The notes under the pieces: model-generated
What the model saw: the letters and a program-made list of their open reading frames with translations, nothing else
Databases searched by the model: none
What the model was told of the DNA's origin: nothing
Translations under genes and position numbers: made by a program
NCBI RefSeq assembly: GCF_002892795.1
Contig: NZ_PJMC01000020.1
Location: 30,721 to 94,720 of the forward strand
DNA from: Arthrobacter sp. AFG20
GTDB lineage: Bacteria > Actinomycetota > Actinomycetes > Actinomycetales > Micrococcaceae
DNA length: 64,000 nt
Reading direction: 5' to 3'
Part shown: piece after piece, positions 31,558 through 39,947 of the stretch
Layout of the letters: every line of letters begins with the position of its first letter
Position numbering within the stretch: position 1 is the first letter of the stretch

Positions 31558-33395
31558 GCGCTTGTCTCCGTCCGAAGGCTACCGCTCTCGGCAGGAACCA
31601 AGGCGAGGGCCGGGGCGTCTTTGGCATGCTGCAGACTGTCCAGCCGGCTGTACAGACCCCCGGACGCGGCGAGTTCGTCGTGCCTGCCGCTTTCTACGAT
31701 CCGCCCGTGGTCCAGCACGTAGATGCAGTCGGCCCGTTTGAGCGTCGAGAGCCGGTGCGCGATGACGATCACCGTGCGCCCTGCCATCAGCCTCTCCAGG
31801 CCACGCATGACGTACTGCTCCGAGATCGCGTCCAGGCCGGACGTCGGTTCGTCGAGGATGACGATGGGGGTGTTCCGGACCAGCGCCCGGGCAATGGCGA
31901 TGCGCTGGCGCTGGCCGCCCGAAAGTGTGACGCCCCGCTCGGCAACGGGGGTGTCGTATCCCAGGGGCAGGTTGCGGACGAACTCATCCACGTGGGCTGC
32001 CTCGGCCGCGGCCAGAACCTGCTCCCTGCTGGCGCCTTCCGAGCCGTAGGCGATGTTGTCGTAGATGGTCCCGCGGAACAGGATCGATTCCTGCAGCACG
32101 ATGGATATCTGCCTGCGCACGGTTGCCACCTGCAGGTCCCGCACATCGATGCCGTCAAGCAGAACTTCGCCCTCGTCCGCATCGTAGAGCCGCGGAATCA
32201 GGCTGACGACGGAGGACTTGCCGGCGCCTGTCGGGCCCGTGATCGCCACGACGCTGCCCGGCTCGGCCCTGAGGTCAATCCCGTGCAGGACATGCCGGTC
32301 CCCCTGGTAGCCGAAGCTCACGGAGCGCAGTTCCACTGAACCGGCCAGCGGCGGGGCCGGCCGTGCGCCGGGTAGGTCCGAGATGGCCGGTGCGGTGTCC
32401 AGGATTTCCTGGATGCGCTCGGCGCTTGCCTGGCCGCGGCTGATGACGGTGGTGAGCTTGGCCAGGGCCTTCATTGGGGAATACATGGCCTTCAGGTAGG
32501 CGATGAAGACGAGGAGCAGGCCCAGCGTCAGGGTCCCGTCCATCACCCGCTGGGCGCCGATCCAAAGGACCAGCACAGTGCCCAGGGTCGCGATGACATC
32601 CACCAAGGGCGAGAACAGGGACTGCAGCCGGATGACCCTCAGGCCGGCGTCCCGCCGACCGTCGTTCCGGGTGCGGAAGTCCTCCTCGTGGCGCGCCTCG
32701 CTGGTGTAGGTCTGCATCACCCGGACCGAGGAGAACGTCTCCGACATTGTGGCCGCGATGTCGCTGTCCCTTTTGCGGGCTTCCTTCGACGCGCCCTTGA
32801 TGCGGCGCCGGTAGAAGAGGACCGTGATGAACAGCAGCGGTGCCACCGCCAGGCCGATCAGTGCAAAGGTCGGGTCGATCAGCACGCAGATCGTGATGAC
32901 AAACCCCAGAATGAAGATGTTGGGCAGCAGCACGGACAGGATCGACACAATGAGCGCCCGCACGTAGTCGACGTCCGTGGTGGTGCGGGTAACCAGGTCG
33001 CCCAGCCGCTGCTTGTCGTGGAAAGCCAGCGACAGCCGCTGCAGATGGGTGAAGACTTCGGCCCGGATGGTGGCCATGGCCCTCTCGCCAACGCCGTTGA
33101 GCAGGCGGGTGCCGAGGTAATCCGCTCCCGCGTTGAGCACTGTCATGGCGAGGAGGGCCGAGGCGGCGAGCAGGAGCAGCTGGAGCTGGCCCAGGCCGGC
33201 CAGTCCGAGGAAGGCGGGCATCTCGTGGACCCGGGAGCTGCCTGTCGGCTGCAGCACGTCGTCGACGATGACCTTCATGGGCCAGGGCAATGCCACTTCC
33301 ATGGCGGCGACGAACACCACCAGCAGCGCGCCACCGGCCAGCGCCCAGACATGCGGAGCTAGGGCTCCGCGGAACCGCCAAAATGTTTGAAACAT
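31554..33395 (-). CDS. ABC exporter, fused membrane and ATPase domains
   Basis: A 613-residue half-transporter. Six membrane segments occupy about residues 15-320 (type I exporter fold, with LAFHDKQRLGDLVTRTTTDV as coupling region). The ATPase domain from about 345 has Walker A ITGPTGAGKSSVVSL, Q-loop IVLQESILFRGT, signature VTLSGGQRQRIAIARALV, Walker B IVILDEPTSGLDA and switch IAHRLSTL. Relatives export drugs, lipids or peptides as homodimers. The stop overlaps the start of the MutT1-like gene, so both share a transcript, with no obvious functional link. Substrate unknown. Confidence 0.93.
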   Translation of the reverse strand: MFQTFWRFRGALAPHVWALAGGALLVVFVAAMEVALPWPMKVIVDDVLQPTGSSRVHEMPAFLGLAGLGQLQLLLLAASALLAMTVLNAGADYLGTRLLNGVGERAMATIRAEVFTHLQRLSLAFHDKQRLGDLVTRTTTDVDYVRALIVSILSVLLPNIFILGFVITICVLIDPTFALIGLAVAPLLFITVLFYRRRIKGASKEARKRDSDIAATMSETFSSVRVMQTYTSEARHEEDFRTRNDGRRDAGLRVIRLQSLFSPLVDVIATLGTVLVLWIGAQRVMDGTLTLGLLLVFIAYLKAMYSPMKALAKLTTVISRGQASAERIQEILDTAPAISDLPGARPAPPLAGSVELRSVSFGYQGDRHVLHGIDLRAEPGSVVAITGPTGAGKSSVVSLIPRLYDADEGEVLLDGIDVRDLQVATVRRQISIVLQESILFRGTIYDNIAYGSEGASREQVLAAAEAAHVDEFVRNLPLGYDTPVAERGVTLSGGQRQRIAIARALVRNTPIVILDEPTSGLDAISEQYVMRGLERLMAGRTVIVIAHRLSTLKRADCIYVLDHGRIVESGRHDELAASGGLYSRLDSLQHAKDAPALALVPAESGSLRTETSA

Positions 33396-33661
33396 CTCTT
33401 CCCCTAAGAACCGGCGGTCGCGGACATCGCCGAACGCTGTGTGTTGGGCGATGCTCTGAGACAGCCCAGGGACAATCCCTGGTCCCGTTCACTATTTCCT
33501 AAGAGCTTTGGGAAAAACCCTGCCGGAGCTTGGGGAAAACCTGCTGGCGGGATGGAGCCCGACGGCGGCTGCGCCGTTTGGGGGGCTTACAACTGGGCTG
33601 ACACGGACTACCGTTTGCAAGTAGAGGCATTTCCAGCCCGCACGGCAGCAAAGGAGTGGCC

Positions 33662-34021
33662 ATGGGTGACGTGTGGATCCGCACGATCAGCCATAGCCTG
33701 GTGCGGGCTGACAAGGTAACGGAGATCGCCTCTTCCCGCGGTTCGGTTCATGAGGAGCGCGGGTACTCGATCAAGGCGGTGGCCGAGGGCAAGGCCTATA
33801 TTCTCGTCGACAACAGCGACTTCGAGGGCACGGCGAACGCCAGGTTCGGGCATGCCAGCCGCATGCAGGCGGCACTGCTGCTCGCCATAGACGCGGCCAG
33901 CACTGCCGCCGCGGCCATGGTAATCAGTTACGACGAGCGCGGGGAACGCTGGATCCTCACCCCGGCGTCGGACATTGCAGGCGTGTCTGTGCCGACCGCG
34001 CCAATGGCGGCCAGCACCTAG
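33662..34021 (+). CDS. Hypothetical protein
   Basis: A 119-residue protein that I do not recognise. MGDVWIRTISHSLVRADKVT at the start and AYILVDNSDFEGTANARFG in the middle suggest an alpha/beta fold with short strands; RMQAALLLAIDAASTAAAA is a likely helix. AAGGAG 5 bases before the ATG at 33662 makes this the start, rather than the GTG two codons earlier. It converges on the antiporter gene. No signal peptide or membrane segment. Confidence 0.7.
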   Translation: MGDVWIRTISHSLVRADKVTEIASSRGSVHEERGYSIKAVAEGKAYILVDNSDFEGTANARFGHASRMQAALLLAIDAASTAAAAMVISYDERGERWILTPASDIAGVSVPTAPMAAST

Positions 34022-34044
34022 ACGGATACGACGCCGGTAGGCGG

Positions 34045-35910
34045 CTACCCGAGCAGGTCGTCCTCGTAGCACCACCGCCAGTCCTCGCCCGGTTCGATGC
34101 TGCGCATGACCGGGTGTCCGGTCGCCTTGAAATGCCGGGACGCGTGGGTTGCGGGCGAGGAGTCACAGCAGGCCACATTCCCGCACTCCAGGCACATCCG
34201 CAGATGGACCGTGACGGTGCCTTCGCGGACACACGCGTCACAGCGTGCGTCGCGGGGAACCTCGGGATCGGGTGCGGACTCCAGATGCCCGCAGTCGCCG
34301 CCCGGCCTGGCGACGGCGCGGGAGCCGGAAACATCGGCCTCCTCGATGACGGAGTCAAGCATCGACTCTTCGACGTCGAGCCTCTCCAGGACGTTGCTCA
34401 GCACGTCGTGAGCATAGTTGCCGCCGCTCCTGAGTTCGAGGACCTTCGCCCGCTCCGCCTCGAGCATGGCGAGCCGCAGCTGGGCATAGCGCTGGCTGGG
34501 GGTGGCAGCCTCCGCCGTCGGCCTGCCCAGACGTTCCCACGCTGCCAGCCCGCGCTCCAGCGTCCGCCGCTTGAGCATGGCCACCACCTCGGGAGGGTCA
34601 TCGTCGGTCCGCAGTTCGTGCAGCCGCTCGACTCCGGCCGCCGTGGCCTGCTGCGTCAGCGAGGCCTGGGCCAGCGCGTCCTCGCCCGCATCGGGTCCCT
34701 GCACGCGGAGCAGCCGCACCAGGGCAGGCAGCGTGAACCCCTGCAGCGCCAGGGTGCCGGCCACCACCACCATCGCCGCGAGGATCAGCACGGTGCGGTG
34801 CTCCAGGTCCTTGGGCAGCGTGAGGGCAGCGGCGAGCGTCACCACGCCGCGCATGCCGGCCCAAGAGATGATGGCTGGGTACTGCCAGGGCGGCGAAGGG
34901 TCCTTCCGGGCCACGGCCGGGATAAGCCTGGGCAGGTAGGTGGCCGGAAACACCCAGACCGGCCGCAGCAGCAGCACGGCCAGCAGGATCACCGCGCAGC
35001 CCGCCCAGATTCTGGCAGCGCCCAGGGAGTCGTCCTGGACGCCCTCGATGATGGTCCGCACCTGCAGGCCAATGAGGAGGAACACCGAGTTTTCCAGCAG
35101 GAACTGCACCGTCTCCCAGTTGCTGCGCTGGCTCTGCCGGGCGGCCCCGTTGGGCATGGAAGGTGCCTTGGTGCCCATGATCAGGCCGGTGACCACCACG
35201 GCCAGGACGCCCGACGCGTGGATTGCCTCCGCGGGCAGGTACGCCACGAAGGGCGCCATCAATGACGTTGAGGTGTTGATGGCAACGTTGCGGATCCGCA
35301 GTCGCAACTGGGTGAGGGCGTAGGCCGCGGCCAGTCCCACCACCAGCCCGCCGCCGGCAGCCAGCAGGAAGTCGGCGCCGATCTCCACCACGGAAACGGC
35401 GCCAGCGAGGGCGGCGACGGCTGCGCGCAGGCACACCAGGGCGGTTGCATCGTTGACCAGCGATTCGCCTTCCAGGATGCTGACGATCCTGCGCGGCATC
35501 CCGACTTTGCGGGCAATGGCCGTGGCGGCCACCGCATCCGGTGGCGCCACCACGGCAGCGAGCGCGATGGCTGCGGCGAGCGGTATCTCCGGGAACAGCC
35601 GCCAGACCACCAGGCCGACGACGATGGTGCCAAAGATGACGTAGCCCACCGAGAGCAGCCCGATGGCCCGCCGGTTGGAGCGGAAGTCGAACAGTGAGGT
35701 CCGCAGGGCGGCGGCGTAAAGGAGGGGCGGCAGCAGCCCCACGAGGACGAGCTCAGGGTTGAGGTCGACGCGGGGCACGAACGGGAGGAAGGAGCCGGCC
35801 ACCCCGGCGAGCACCAGGAGCAGCGGGACCGACACGTCAAGCTTGCGGCCCAGCGCGCTGACCGCGCAGACCACTGCGGCGAGCGCCAGCAACGCCAGAG
35901 CGACTTCCAT
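34045..35910 (-). CDS. Na+/H+ antiporter (CPA1) with C-terminal UBP-type zinc finger
   Basis: A 621-residue protein. Residues 1 to about 410 form twelve or so membrane segments of the CPA1 (NhaP/NHE) family, with APPDAVAATAIARKVGMP, LEGESLVNDATALVCLRAAV (the ion-binding ND motif) and WAGMRGVVTLAAAL. A hydrophilic helical part follows (about 420-535). The last 85 residues are a UBP-type zinc finger: DCGHLESAPDPE, CDACVREGTVTVHLRMCLEC, ACCDSSPATHASRHFKATGH and PGEDWRWCYEDDLL with all Cys/His ligands. This finger binds free ubiquitin C-termini in eukaryotes; its partner in bacteria is unknown. The start at 35910 is preceded by a duplicated 13-base unit. Confidence 0.9.
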   Translation of the reverse strand: MEVALALLALAAVVCAVSALGRKLDVSVPLLLVLAGVAGSFLPFVPRVDLNPELVLVGLLPPLLYAAALRTSLFDFRSNRRAIGLLSVGYVIFGTIVVGLVVWRLFPEIPLAAAIALAAVVAPPDAVAATAIARKVGMPRRIVSILEGESLVNDATALVCLRAAVAALAGAVSVVEIGADFLLAAGGGLVVGLAAAYALTQLRLRIRNVAINTSTSLMAPFVAYLPAEAIHASGVLAVVVTGLIMGTKAPSMPNGAARQSQRSNWETVQFLLENSVFLLIGLQVRTIIEGVQDDSLGAARIWAGCAVILLAVLLLRPVWVFPATYLPRLIPAVARKDPSPPWQYPAIISWAGMRGVVTLAAALTLPKDLEHRTVLILAAMVVVAGTLALQGFTLPALVRLLRVQGPDAGEDALAQASLTQQATAAGVERLHELRTDDDPPEVVAMLKRRTLERGLAAWERLGRPTAEAATPSQRYAQLRLAMLEAERAKVLELRSGGNYAHDVLSNVLERLDVEESMLDSVIEEADVSGSRAVARPGGDCGHLESAPDPEVPRDARCDACVREGTVTVHLRMCLECGNVACCDSSPATHASRHFKATGHPVMRSIEPGEDWRWCYEDDLLG

Positions 35911-35916
35911 GCGGCT

Positions 35917-35942
35917 ATTCTCTCAACCGATTCTCTCAACCG
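35917..35942. repeat. 13-base tandem duplication before the antiporter gene
   Basis: ATTCTCTCAACCG occurs twice in direct succession (35917-35929 and 35930-35942), 6 bases from the antiporter start on the minus strand. Read in the mRNA sense each unit holds GAGAGA, a possible ribosome binding site. Confidence 0.8.
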
Positions 35943-35976
35943 AAGCAGGCTGCCCGACGGCGGGCGGGAATTTCCG

Positions 35977-36138
35977 TCAGGATGTCTCGGCAGCCTTGGG
36001 CGCAGGTTCTGCGACGTTGTCAGCACCTTCCGCCGGATCCTGCGAATGCATGCGGATGTCGGTGGGGTCTGCCGTTTCATCCCCTTCGGCGGGGGCCTCA
36101 CTGTGGATGCGCTGCAGTGGCTCCGGGATCTCGCTCAT
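35977..36138 (-). CDS. Small acidic hypothetical protein
   Basis: A 53-residue acidic, probably disordered protein (MSEIPEPLQRIHSEAPAEGD with Glu, Asp, Ala and Pro throughout). AGAGGAG precedes the ATG at 36138; the frame is open to 36177, but that extension starts without a binding site. It lies upstream of the antiporter gene on the same strand (gap 66 bases). No family recognised. Confidence 0.5.
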   Translation of the reverse strand: MSEIPEPLQRIHSEAPAEGDETADPTDIRMHSQDPAEGADNVAEPAPKAAETS

Positions 36139-36392
36139 GACTGCCGCTCCTCTGTTGCGGTTGTGTGGTGTGGCCATCGCTTAACGTTCATCTAGCTACC
36201 GCACCTGTCTGGCTGTCAAGGACCGGCCGCCCGCTCTGGCCGGGGATGCTGTTCTGTGCTGAACTGTGGGGATCGCCTGGTTGAACTGCTGGGGTTGCAC
36301 CCCGAAATGCCCCTGCGGCTGCCAGCCGCAGCACTGCCCTTTGCACCGTCTACCCAGCCGGTCCGCGCCGGCTGTTGGGAAGGAACACCACT

Positions 36393-37004
36393 ATGGCTAC
36401 GCACAAGATTGGCTATTTCGTAGGGAGCCTGGCCAGCGGCTCCATCAACCGGACGCTCTCCCAGGCACTCATCAAGCTTGCCCCCGGGGATCTTGAATTC
36501 ACCGAGATCCCCATCAAGGACCTGCCGTTGTACAGCTACGACTACGACGCCGATTTCCCGCCCGAAGGCCGTGCCCTCAAAGAGGCCATCGAAGGCTCCG
36601 ACGGCATCCTCTTTGTCTCCCCGGAATACAACCGCTCAATCCCCGGTGCGCTGAAGAACGCCATCGACTGGGGCTCCCGTCCCTGGGGCACCAACTCCTT
36701 CGCCCGCAAGCCCACCGGCATCATCGGCGCCTCGCCCGGGAGCATCGGCACAGCGGTGATGCAGTCCTCCATGCGCGCCGTGCTGAGCTTCCTCGACGCC
36801 CCGCAGCTCAATGCCCCCGAGGCCTACGTGAAGTTCAACCCGGACGTGTTCGGCAGCGACGGCGAGGTCAAGGACGAATCCACCGCGGCCTTCCTGCGCC
36901 ACTACATGGAGGAGTACTGCGCCTTCGTCCAGCGTGTCCTGGCGGCCAATGCGCCGGGCCACATCGGCGATCCGGAACCCGACACCCAGAAGCTGTCCCG
37001 CTGA
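36393..37004 (+). CDS. NADPH-dependent FMN reductase (ChrR/azoreductase-like)
   Basis: A 203-residue flavodoxin-fold protein. IGYFVGSLASGSINRTLSQA is the first strand and phosphate-binding loop, GILFVSPEYNRSIPGALKNA with IDWGSRPWG is the signature of the NADPH-dependent FMN reductase family (ChrR, YieF, ArsH-like), and GIIGASPGSIGTAVMQSSM follows. Members reduce quinones, chromate or azo compounds with NAD(P)H. AAGGAAC lies before the ATG at 36393; the frame is open 18 bases further upstream. Its stop is directly followed by the inverted repeat of family B copy 2. Confidence 0.9.
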   Translation: MATHKIGYFVGSLASGSINRTLSQALIKLAPGDLEFTEIPIKDLPLYSYDYDADFPPEGRALKEAIEGSDGILFVSPEYNRSIPGALKNAIDWGSRPWGTNSFARKPTGIIGASPGSIGTAVMQSSMRAVLSFLDAPQLNAPEAYVKFNPDVFGSDGEVKDESTAAFLRHYMEEYCAFVQRVLAANAPGHIGDPEPDTQKLSR

Positions 37005-37009
37005 GTCCC

Positions 37010-37072
37010 GAGTTTTTGTCCAGATAATGGCCGCTCGGAGGCTCCGAAGCCCCATTATCTGGACAAAAACTC
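37010..37072. repeat. Long inverted repeat, family B copy 2
   Basis: Perfect 21-base arms at 37010-37030 and 37052-37072, with GAGTTTTTGTCCAGATAATGG as left arm. It fills the gap between the convergent FMN reductase and carboxyltransferase genes. The centre read on the minus strand shares GGGCTTCGGAG with copy 1 at 20071, so the copies lie in opposite orientation. Confidence 0.88.
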
Positions 37073-37109
37073 CATGTGGAGGCGGCTGCTAGAGGAGGGG
37101 AGGCGGCTC

Positions 37110-38651
37110 CTAGAGGGGGAGGGGGACCAGACCGCCGAGGTTGCGGTACTTTTCGAGCCGCTGCGGGAGGAGTTCGGCCACCCCTGCCGCCGAGAGCGCC
37201 GCCAGTTCGTACTCGATCGCCTGCCCCAGACGCTGGCAGAACGCCCTACCCTCGTGTGCGGCGTCGGGCCGTTCGTCCACGATGTGCTCCACCATGCCGT
37301 GGGCGTGAAGCGAGGCGACGTTGACGCCCTGTGCCTCGGACATGGCCGGGGCACACTCCGTGCTGCGGTGCACGATGGCGCTCGCGCCCTCGGGCGGCAG
37401 CGGGGAAAGCCAGGCATGCTGGGCCGCGATGGTGCGGTCGGCCGGGAACAGCGCCAGCGCCCCGCCGCCGGTGCCCTGGCCCATCAGGACCGAAACCGTG
37501 GGGGAGTTGAGTCCGATGAGGTCGTGGAGGGACCGCGCGATTTCGCCGGCGAGCCCGCCTTCTTCCGCTTCCTTGGACAGTGCCGCGCCACCGGTGTCGA
37601 TCACCGTCACCAGGGGCAGCCCGAGCTCCTCGGCCAGCCGCATGCCGCGGCGGGCTTCGCGCAGCGATGCCGGCCCCATTGCGGTCTGTTGGGAGGGCCG
37701 GGGCCGTGTGTGCCCGATCACCACGCAGGACTTCCGGCCGAAGCGGGCCAGAGCCAGCAGCAGCCCCGGGTCCTTTTCGCCTTGGCCGGTGCCGTTGAGT
37801 GGAAGCACATCGCGGGCGCCGTAGGCCAGCAGCTGCCGCAGGTCCGGGCGGCGCGGGTTCCGGGAGATTTCAACCGATTCCCAGGCTCCGGCGTCGGACG
37901 GTTTTACGGACAGTGTCCGCGGCGGCCGTACCTGAGCATGGGGCCCGGCGACCAGGATACTCAGGGCGCGGTCGACGACGTCGGACAGCTGCCACGGCGG
38001 GACCACCGCGTCAATGAGGCCCTTGTCGAAGAGGTTCTCGGCCACCTGGACGTTCTCCGGAAACGGTTCACCGTAGAGGGCCTCGTAGACCCGCGGCCCC
38101 AGGAACCCGAGGAGGGAGCCAGGCTCGGCCACGGTGATGTGCCCGAGGGAGCCCCAGGAGGCCATGACGCCTCCGGTGGTGGGGTGCCGGAGGTAGACGA
38201 GGTAAGGCAGGCCGGCCTGCCGGTGTGCCCGGACGGCCGCGCTGATCTTCACCATGGACAGGAACGCGATGGTGCCCTCCTGCATGCGGGTGCCGCCCGA
38301 CGCCGGACCGGCCAGGAGCGGAAGCCCCTCCTGGGTGGCCCGTTCGACGGCGTTCACGATTCGTTCCGCTGCGGCGAGGCCGATGGAGCCGGCCAGGAAG
38401 CGGAACTCGCTGACAATGACGGCCACGCGCCGGCCGCGGATGAGGCCTTCACCGGTGAGGACGGATTCGTCGACGCCTGTCTTCTCCCGGGCCGCCGCCA
38501 GCTCCTGCCGGTATTCGGGGCTGGGGTCCGGGTCCACCACGGGCGAGTCCCAGGACTGGTAGGAGCCGGGATCGAGCACGGCGGCGATGAGTTCGGCGGC
38601 ATCCAGATGCCGGACCTTCTGACCTGTGCCCATATTCTGACCTGGCCCCAT
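37110..38651 (-). CDS. Acyl-CoA carboxylase carboxyltransferase, fused beta and alpha domains
   Basis: A 513-residue protein. The N-terminal half is the AccD-like crotonase fold (VAVIVSEFRFLAGSIGLAAA, GPASGGTRMQEGTIAFLSM, GSLGHITVAEPGSLLGFLGP) without the AccD zinc finger. The C-terminal half is AccA-like (GPASLREARRGMRLAEELGL, VTVIDTGGAALSKEAEEGGL, GQGTGGGALALFPADR). Together they form a complete carboxyltransferase that moves CO2 between biotin and an acyl-CoA. No biotin carboxylase or carrier gene is adjacent. The start is 2 bases after the stop of a CoA-transferase gene that follows a dicarboxylate carrier. A role in malonyl-CoA or similar diacyl-CoA metabolism, perhaps as decarboxylase, is plausible. 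Confidence 0.88.
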   Translation of the reverse strand: MGPGQNMGTGQKVRHLDAAELIAAVLDPGSYQSWDSPVVDPDPSPEYRQELAAAREKTGVDESVLTGEGLIRGRRVAVIVSEFRFLAGSIGLAAAERIVNAVERATQEGLPLLAGPASGGTRMQEGTIAFLSMVKISAAVRAHRQAGLPYLVYLRHPTTGGVMASWGSLGHITVAEPGSLLGFLGPRVYEALYGEPFPENVQVAENLFDKGLIDAVVPPWQLSDVVDRALSILVAGPHAQVRPPRTLSVKPSDAGAWESVEISRNPRRPDLRQLLAYGARDVLPLNGTGQGEKDPGLLLALARFGRKSCVVIGHTRPRPSQQTAMGPASLREARRGMRLAEELGLPLVTVIDTGGAALSKEAEEGGLAGEIARSLHDLIGLNSPTVSVLMGQGTGGGALALFPADRTIAAQHAWLSPLPPEGASAIVHRSTECAPAMSEAQGVNVASLHAHGMVEHIVDERPDAAHEGRAFCQRLGQAIEYELAALSAAGVAELLPQRLEKYRNLGGLVPLPL

Positions 38652-38653
38652 GC

Positions 38654-39895
38654 TCAGCGGCCTTCCCCGGCAGAGGCGGCGCCGGCGGAGGCGTCGGCCG
38701 GGATAAGGCCCAGCCACTGCCGGATCTGATCGCCGTCCTGGTCCAGCAGCGGCGGCGCAGTGTGGGCCTTCAGCGTGGTTTCCGCGGTGTCCGCGGCGCT
38801 GAAGAAGCGCAGCGGCGGACCCGGCAGGGTGACGTTGCCGAGGATTTTGTGGTCGACGTCGATCACCAGGCCCTGGGAGTGGACCTGCTCCCACTCATAG
38901 ACCTCGTCCAGGGTGCGGACCTTGCCGGCCGGGATCCCGGCGTCGTTCAGCTTCGCGAGCAGCGGCTCCGCCTCGTAATCGGCGAACACGCGCTCCACCT
39001 CCTCGATGACCTTTTCCCGGTTCCGGACGCGCTCTGCGTTGGACGCGAACTCCGGACGGTTCGCGTCAACGCCGAACGTGGATGCGAACGTGCGCCACAG
39101 CTTCTCGCTGCCCACGCTGATCTGCACGCGGCCCTGCCGGCAGTGGAACAGGCCGTACGGCGCGATGGACGGATGGTGGTTGCCCTGCGCCTTGGGGACC
39201 TCGCCCGCAACGGTGGCGCGAGTGCCCTGGAATGCGTGCACACCGATCAGCGCGGCGAGCAGCGAGGTCCGCACGATCTGCCCCTGGCCGGTCCGTTCAC
39301 GCTGCAGCAGCGCGGCGAGGGTGCCGAAGGCCCCGTACATGCCGGAGAGCAGGTCCGCGATGGGAACGCCCACCCGCTGCGGATCATCCGGACCGGAACC
39401 GGTCAGGGACATCAGCCCGGCCTCACCCTGCAGGATCTGGTCGTAGCCGCTGCGGCGTGACTCGGGGCCGTCGTGGCCAAAACCGGTGATGGACAGGACC
39501 ACCAGGGCAGGGTTCAGCGCGTGCATCTCCGCGGCGGAGAAGCCGAGCCGGTCCAGCACGCCGGGGCGGAAGTTTTCGATGACGACGTCGGCGCGTTCCA
39601 GCAGCTCACGCAGCACCGTCCGCCCGTCGTCGCTCTTCAGGTCCAGGGCGATCGATTCCTTGTTGCGGTTGCAGGAGAGGAAGTACGTGGCCTGGGGATC
39701 GTCCTCGGGGCCGACAAAGGGCGGCCCCCAGCCGCGCGTATCGTCTCCGGTGCCGGGGTTCTCAACCTTGATGACCCGTGCGCCGAGGTCCGCGAGCATC
39801 ATGCCGGCGTGGGGTCCGGCCAGTGCGCGGCTCAGGTCCACCACTAGGTAGCCGGCGAGTGGCCCTTCGGGCTGGGGCGTGGATTCATGGCTCAT
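38654..39895 (-). CDS. Class III CoA-transferase (CaiB/BaiF family)
   Basis: A 413-residue protein. YLVVDLSRALAGPHAGMMLA and DLGARVIKVENPGTGDDTRG form the N-terminal CoA fold; ADVVIENFRPGVLDRLGF and the SGYDQILQGEAGLMSLTG block carry the conserved active-site region; GKVRTDEVYEW-like GKVRTLDEVYEWEQVHSQGL is near the C-terminus. These enzymes move CoA between a donor acyl-CoA and a carboxylic acid. AAGGAAC before the ATG at 39895 supports the start; the open frame beyond is overlap with the carrier gene. Between a MatC-type carrier and a fused carboxyltransferase it probably activates the imported diacid. Confidence 0.92.
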   Translation of the reverse strand: MSHESTPQPEGPLAGYLVVDLSRALAGPHAGMMLADLGARVIKVENPGTGDDTRGWGPPFVGPEDDPQATYFLSCNRNKESIALDLKSDDGRTVLRELLERADVVIENFRPGVLDRLGFSAAEMHALNPALVVLSITGFGHDGPESRRSGYDQILQGEAGLMSLTGSGPDDPQRVGVPIADLLSGMYGAFGTLAALLQRERTGQGQIVRTSLLAALIGVHAFQGTRATVAGEVPKAQGNHHPSIAPYGLFHCRQGRVQISVGSEKLWRTFASTFGVDANRPEFASNAERVRNREKVIEEVERVFADYEAEPLLAKLNDAGIPAGKVRTLDEVYEWEQVHSQGLVIDVDHKILGNVTLPGPPLRFFSAADTAETTLKAHTAPPLLDQDGDQIRQWLGLIPADASAGAASAGEGR

Positions 39896-39947
39896 GCTGG
39901 GTGTTCCTTCTCTTGCTTGGAGGGGCTGCTGGTGCTGTTCGGGCCGG

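Noticed and set aside
37074..38729. Open frame of 551 codons on the plus strand opposite the carboxyltransferase gene
   Set aside because: The minus-strand protein has full AccD/AccA motifs; the plus-strand frame is compositional shadow.
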